Of a stretch of DNA of 13,816 nucleotides, positions 11,019 through 13,816 are shown in pieces. The first letter of the stretch is position 1. Every line of letters begins with the position of its first letter. The DNA comes from Acetobacterium sp. Its GTDB lineage: Bacteria > Bacillota > Clostridia > Eubacteriales > Eubacteriaceae. The position numbers and the translations under genes are program-made. The notes below the pieces were generated by a model. The model did not search any database and had not been told where the DNA came from. It saw only the letters and a list, made by a program, of their open reading frames with translations. The DNA lies in the NCBI GenBank assembly GCA_022013395.1, contig JAKLQL010000575.1, positions 1-13,816 on the forward strand. Direction: 5' to 3'.

Positions 11019-13133
11019 TTGAAAACGGTAACGATAACCATTGATGGACATGTGCTGGCGGTTAATTCAGAGGATAGCATTTTAAAAGCTGCCTTGAAGG
11101 CGGACCTGTACATCCCACATTTATGCCACCATCCGGATCTGCCGGACATCAGCTCCTGTGGGCTGTGTGTGGTGGAAATTGAAGGGGACGAGAGGATTAA
11201 ATCGGCCTGTTCAACTGCAGTGGAAGCAAACATGATCATCTATACCAAAACAGAAAAGCTGAACAAAATGCGGCGTCTGTCGATGGAACTGATGTTGGCT
11301 AATCACGTGGAGGATTGCACCACCTGTCCCAAATATTTAAAATGCGAGCTCCAGTCGCTGATTCAGTATCTGGGAGTGAGTACGGCTCGGCTGAAGCGAA
11401 CCCTCAATGCGGTGCCGGTGAATACATCAAATCCCTTGTTTGTCCGGGATTTAAACCGCTGTGTGTCTTGTGGCCGCTGCGTCCGGGCTTGCCGGGATTT
11501 GCGGGGCGTAGATGTACTGGATTATGAAGTGATGGAGGATGACCGGATCATGGTGGATGTTCGCCAGCATCATCAGATGACTGAAGAAAATTGCCGGTTC
11601 TGTGGTGCCTGTGTCGAAGTTTGTCCGACTGGGGCACTTCAAGATAAAGAAGGGGTTTTCGCGGCTGATCTAAACCGGGAAATCGGTCTTTTGCCCTGTC
11701 GGTCAGCCTGTCCGGGACAGATCAATGTGCCCAAATACATCCGGCTTATTAAAGAAGGAAACTACCAGGAAGCCATTGCCGTAATCCGCGAGCGTGCACC
11801 TTTTCCCCACTCATTGGGGTATGTGTGTATGGCCTTCTGCGAAGACGAATGCCGGCGAAAAGAGATTAACGAAGCGCTGTCGGTTAGAGAACTGAAAAAA
11901 TTTGCCGCCGCCCAGGATCAGGGGCTTTGGAAAGATAAGGTTGTGATCAAACCGGCCAGTGGGAAAAAAGTGGCGATCATTGGCAGCGGTCCGGCGGGAT
12001 TGACCGCCGCTTATTATTTGAAAATATCTGGCCATGAGGTAACGGTATTTGAAAAACTGCCGGTTGCCGGCGGCATGCTGACCACTGGGATTCCGGCCTA
12101 TCGGCTGCCCCGGAAAGCGGTTCAGGCTGAAATTCAGGTGATCACCGATAGCGGCGTAAAAATTCTGACCGATACGGAAATTACTGATCTGGAAGCATTA
12201 AGCGAATTAGGCTACGATGAAATTCTGATTGCTACTGGAGCCGGACAGGGAACACGGCTGCCGATTGATGGCGCCGATTGTGGCAATGTGTTGGAAAACA
12301 TCGCGTTTTTAAGAAATACCGCCATGGCGATTCACCCCACAATGACAGGAAATGTTGTGGTTCTAGGTGGCGGAAACGTGGCCTTTGACTGTGCCCGAAC
12401 TGCTCGTCGGTTGGGGGCAACGGGGGTGACGATTGTCTGTCTGGAAAGTCGGGAAGGGATGACAGCCAGTCCGGACGAAATTGAAGAAGGGTTGGCAGAA
12501 GGTATTCAGATTATCAACGACACTTCTTTTTACGCCATCGAAAATAATGATAATCATGCCACCGGGGTAAACTGCCACAAAGTGGAATCATTTAAATTTG
12601 ATAAAAACCGGAAGATGCAATTAAAGCTGGTGCCAGATTCGGAACATATAATTTCTGCTGATACGATCATCTTTGCCACCGGCCAGCGTCCGGAAATACC
12701 GGCCGGCTGGAATCTGCCGGTAATTAGCGGCAATCTGATTGAGTCAGATGAGGAGTTCAAAGTGAAGGATAGTAGTGTTTTCCTTGCCGGCGATGTATCT
12801 TATGGTACCCATTCAGTTATCCGGGCTATTGCTTCGGGACGAAAAGCGGCGGTGGCCATTGACTTGGCATTAGGCGGCGACGGAAAAATTGAGGATGTAC
12901 TGGCGGCGGAAGAAGCTTCAGAAACCTGGCTGGGCCGGGACGAAACTTTCCTGGATAAGAAACGGGAGCAGCCTGCTCAAGAAAATCCCGAAATGCGGAT
13001 CACCGGATTTGCGGCAGTCACCGATTGTTTTAGTGTCGATCGTGCCTGTAAGGAAGCCGAACGTTGTTTCCAGTGTGACCTGCGGGCTGCCATCGCCAAA
13101 CCCAAATTCTGGGCCAGCTATGGGATTAAATAG
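11019..13133 (+). CDS. iron-sulfur flavoprotein: NuoG-type N-terminus fused to GltD/NfnB-type oxidoreductase
   Basis: The 704-residue soluble electron-transfer enzyme has these modules in order. A [2Fe-2S] ferredoxin domain (C36, C47, C50, C64) is followed by a NuoG-type His-Cys cluster (H96, C100, C103, C109) and two [4Fe-4S] motifs (C148-C151-C154-C158; C192-C195-C198-C202). A GltD-like cluster helix region follows (C227, C231, C270, C274, C278). Then comes a two-dinucleotide flavin module with FAD motif GSGPAGLTAAYYL (322-334), NAD(P)H motif VVLGGGNVAFDCARTARRLG (447-466) and FAD closing motif FLAGDVSYGTHSVIRAI (588-604). A short tail has C670, C677, C683 and C686. The start is TTG at 11019: GGGAG is eight bases upstream and the protein then begins KTVTITIDG like its relatives. 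The open frame to 10971 has no ribosome binding site. It is first in a MerR-controlled operon. The catalytic partner is unknown. Confidence 0.88.
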   Translation: MKTVTITIDGHVLAVNSEDSILKAALKADLYIPHLCHHPDLPDISSCGLCVVEIEGDERIKSACSTAVEANMIIYTKTEKLNKMRRLSMELMLANHVEDCTTCPKYLKCELQSLIQYLGVSTARLKRTLNAVPVNTSNPLFVRDLNRCVSCGRCVRACRDLRGVDVLDYEVMEDDRIMVDVRQHHQMTEENCRFCGACVEVCPTGALQDKEGVFAADLNREIGLLPCRSACPGQINVPKYIRLIKEGNYQEAIAVIRERAPFPHSLGYVCMAFCEDECRRKEINEALSVRELKKFAAAQDQGLWKDKVVIKPASGKKVAIIGSGPAGLTAAYYLKISGHEVTVFEKLPVAGGMLTTGIPAYRLPRKAVQAEIQVITDSGVKILTDTEITDLEALSELGYDEILIATGAGQGTRLPIDGADCGNVLENIAFLRNTAMAIHPTMTGNVVVLGGGNVAFDCARTARRLGATGVTIVCLESREGMTASPDEIEEGLAEGIQIINDTSFYAIENNDNHATGVNCHKVESFKFDKNRKMQLKLVPDSEHIISADTIIFATGQRPEIPAGWNLPVISGNLIESDEEFKVKDSSVFLAGDVSYGTHSVIRAIASGRKAAVAIDLALGGDGKIEDVLAAEEASETWLGRDETFLDKKREQPAQENPEMRITGFAAVTDCFSVDRACKEAERCFQCDLRAAIAKPKFWASYGIK

Positions 13134-13145
13134 GAAGGGGTTAAG

Positions 13146-13816
13146 ATGGAAAATAAAATACGCAAACAGTGGAAAAAAGCTTCGCCAGACGAAATCGGCA
13201 ACTATGTGGAATCAATACACCAAGCAGTTAACCGCACGCGCTGTCCGGTGGATCAACTTAAACAGTTCACGGACACAGTCCGACGAAACAGCTGTGGGGA
13301 ATGTGTGATCTGTCGGGAAGGACTGCTGCAACTGGCGGTGGTTACCGCCGGCATCACCCAGGGACTGGGCCGGGAACAGGATGTGGAAATTATTCAGGAC
13401 ATCTCTGATGATCTGATTATCGGATCCAGCTGTGACTATGGCAAAGAAGTGGGTAAGATAATCAGACAGCAGATTGCTGAATACGAAGATGACTTTACCA
13501 AACACATCAAACGAAAACGCTGCGATGGGCTGGTCTGCAACAAGCTGGTGAGCTTTTACGTATCACCGGAAACGTGTACCGGCTGTGGCAAATGTTTGGA
13601 CGTCTGTCCCGTCAATGCCGTCGCTGGGGGTGAGGGACTTATCCATGTGATTGATGTCTCCCGTTGTAATCACTGCGGTGATTGTGAAGCTGTCTGTAGT
13701 GATAAAGCAATTTTGCGGGCCGGAGCAGTTTTGCCTAAATTGCCACAGGAACCAGTTCCAGTGGGCAGCTTCCAGGCTGATGCAGAAAGCGGCGGGCTGA
13801 TGTCCCGGAAGCGACG
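13146..13816 (+). CDS. NuoF-like iron-sulfur/ferredoxin protein lacking the FMN domain (3' end outside window)
   Basis: The frame opens with ATG at 13146 behind AGGAAGGGG, 12 bases after the previous stop, and is still open at the window end after 223 codons. The product starts directly in the C-terminal iron-sulfur region of NuoF/HndC-type subunits: NSCGECVICREG (C50, C53, C56) and GSSC (C96) bind one [4Fe-4S]. A CDGLVC pair (C126, C131) follows, then two ferredoxin motifs (C144-C147-C150-C154; C174-C177-C180-C184). The N-terminal FMN/NADH-binding Rossmann domain and SLBB domain of normal NuoF are absent. It is co-transcribed with the NuoG/GltD fusion and probably accepts its electrons. The final basic residues MSRKR could begin a further domain beyond the edge; this cannot be judged here. 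Confidence 0.85.
   Translation, partial: MENKIRKQWKKASPDEIGNYVESIHQAVNRTRCPVDQLKQFTDTVRRNSCGECVICREGLLQLAVVTAGITQGLGREQDVEIIQDISDDLIIGSSCDYGKEVGKIIRQQIAEYEDDFTKHIKRKRCDGLVCNKLVSFYVSPETCTGCGKCLDVCPVNAVAGGEGLIHVIDVSRCNHCGDCEAVCSDKAILRAGAVLPKLPQEPVPVGSFQADAESGGLMSRKR

Overview
The window reads as chromosomal DNA from an anaerobic, low-to-mid GC Firmicute. Strong purine-rich ribosome binding sites, TTG/GTG starts, sigma-A-type promoters, oxygen-sensitive iron-sulfur electron carriers, an EFR1-type flavodoxin-ferredoxin and an HxlR regulator all fit a clostridial or acetogenic bacterium such as Acetobacterium/Eubacterium. The genus is an inference from gene content and style, not a database result. 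No tRNA, rRNA, CRISPR array or insertion sequence was seen.

Layout. (1) 1-87 is the tail of a membrane protein. (2) 240-794 is an NADPH-dependent FMN reductase closed by a terminator. It is followed by about 500 bases with two terminators, a 33-codon hydrophobic reading frame and two dyads. (3) 1296-3009 is a two-gene unit of unrecognised four-helix membrane proteins. (4) 3110-4039 is a DUF1848 protein with a C-terminal radical-SAM-like cysteine motif, preceded by a long hairpin. (5) 4154-5419 is a divergent pair: a LysE-type exporter and an XRE-cupin regulator around a perfect 28-bp inverted repeat that covers the exporter promoter. (6) 5767-10023 is a redox/ADP-ribose neighbourhood: a class M-like sirtuin (catalytic His replaced by Gln), an HxlR regulator with an EFR1 flavodoxin-ferredoxin on the minus strand, a divergent flavin reductase-nitroreductase pair, and a zinc-type macrodomain ADP-ribose hydrolase with its own promoter. 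(7) 10069-13816 is a BmrR-like MerR regulator divergent from an iron-sulfur flavoenzyme operon. The first operon gene fuses a NuoG-type iron-sulfur N-terminus to a GltD/NfnB-type flavin module. The second is a NuoF-like iron-sulfur protein without the NuoF flavin domain, running off the window end.

How the parts may work together. In the SirTM systems I know of, the sirtuin ADP-ribosylates a lipoyl-carrying GcvH-like protein and the macrodomain enzyme reverses it, linked to redox stress. Here both enzymes are present but separated by four redox genes, and no GcvH-like or lipoate ligase gene lies in the window. The HxlR protein carries an N-terminal Cys-Cys pair suited to sensing thiol-reactive or oxidising compounds and sits between two flavin-enzyme units it may control. 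The MerR-controlled operon has a textbook 19-bp-spacer promoter, so it is probably switched on by a small effector. Its enzyme appears to be a rewired NAD(P)H-ferredoxin-type electron-transfer complex whose terminal catalytic subunit is probably encoded just beyond the right edge.
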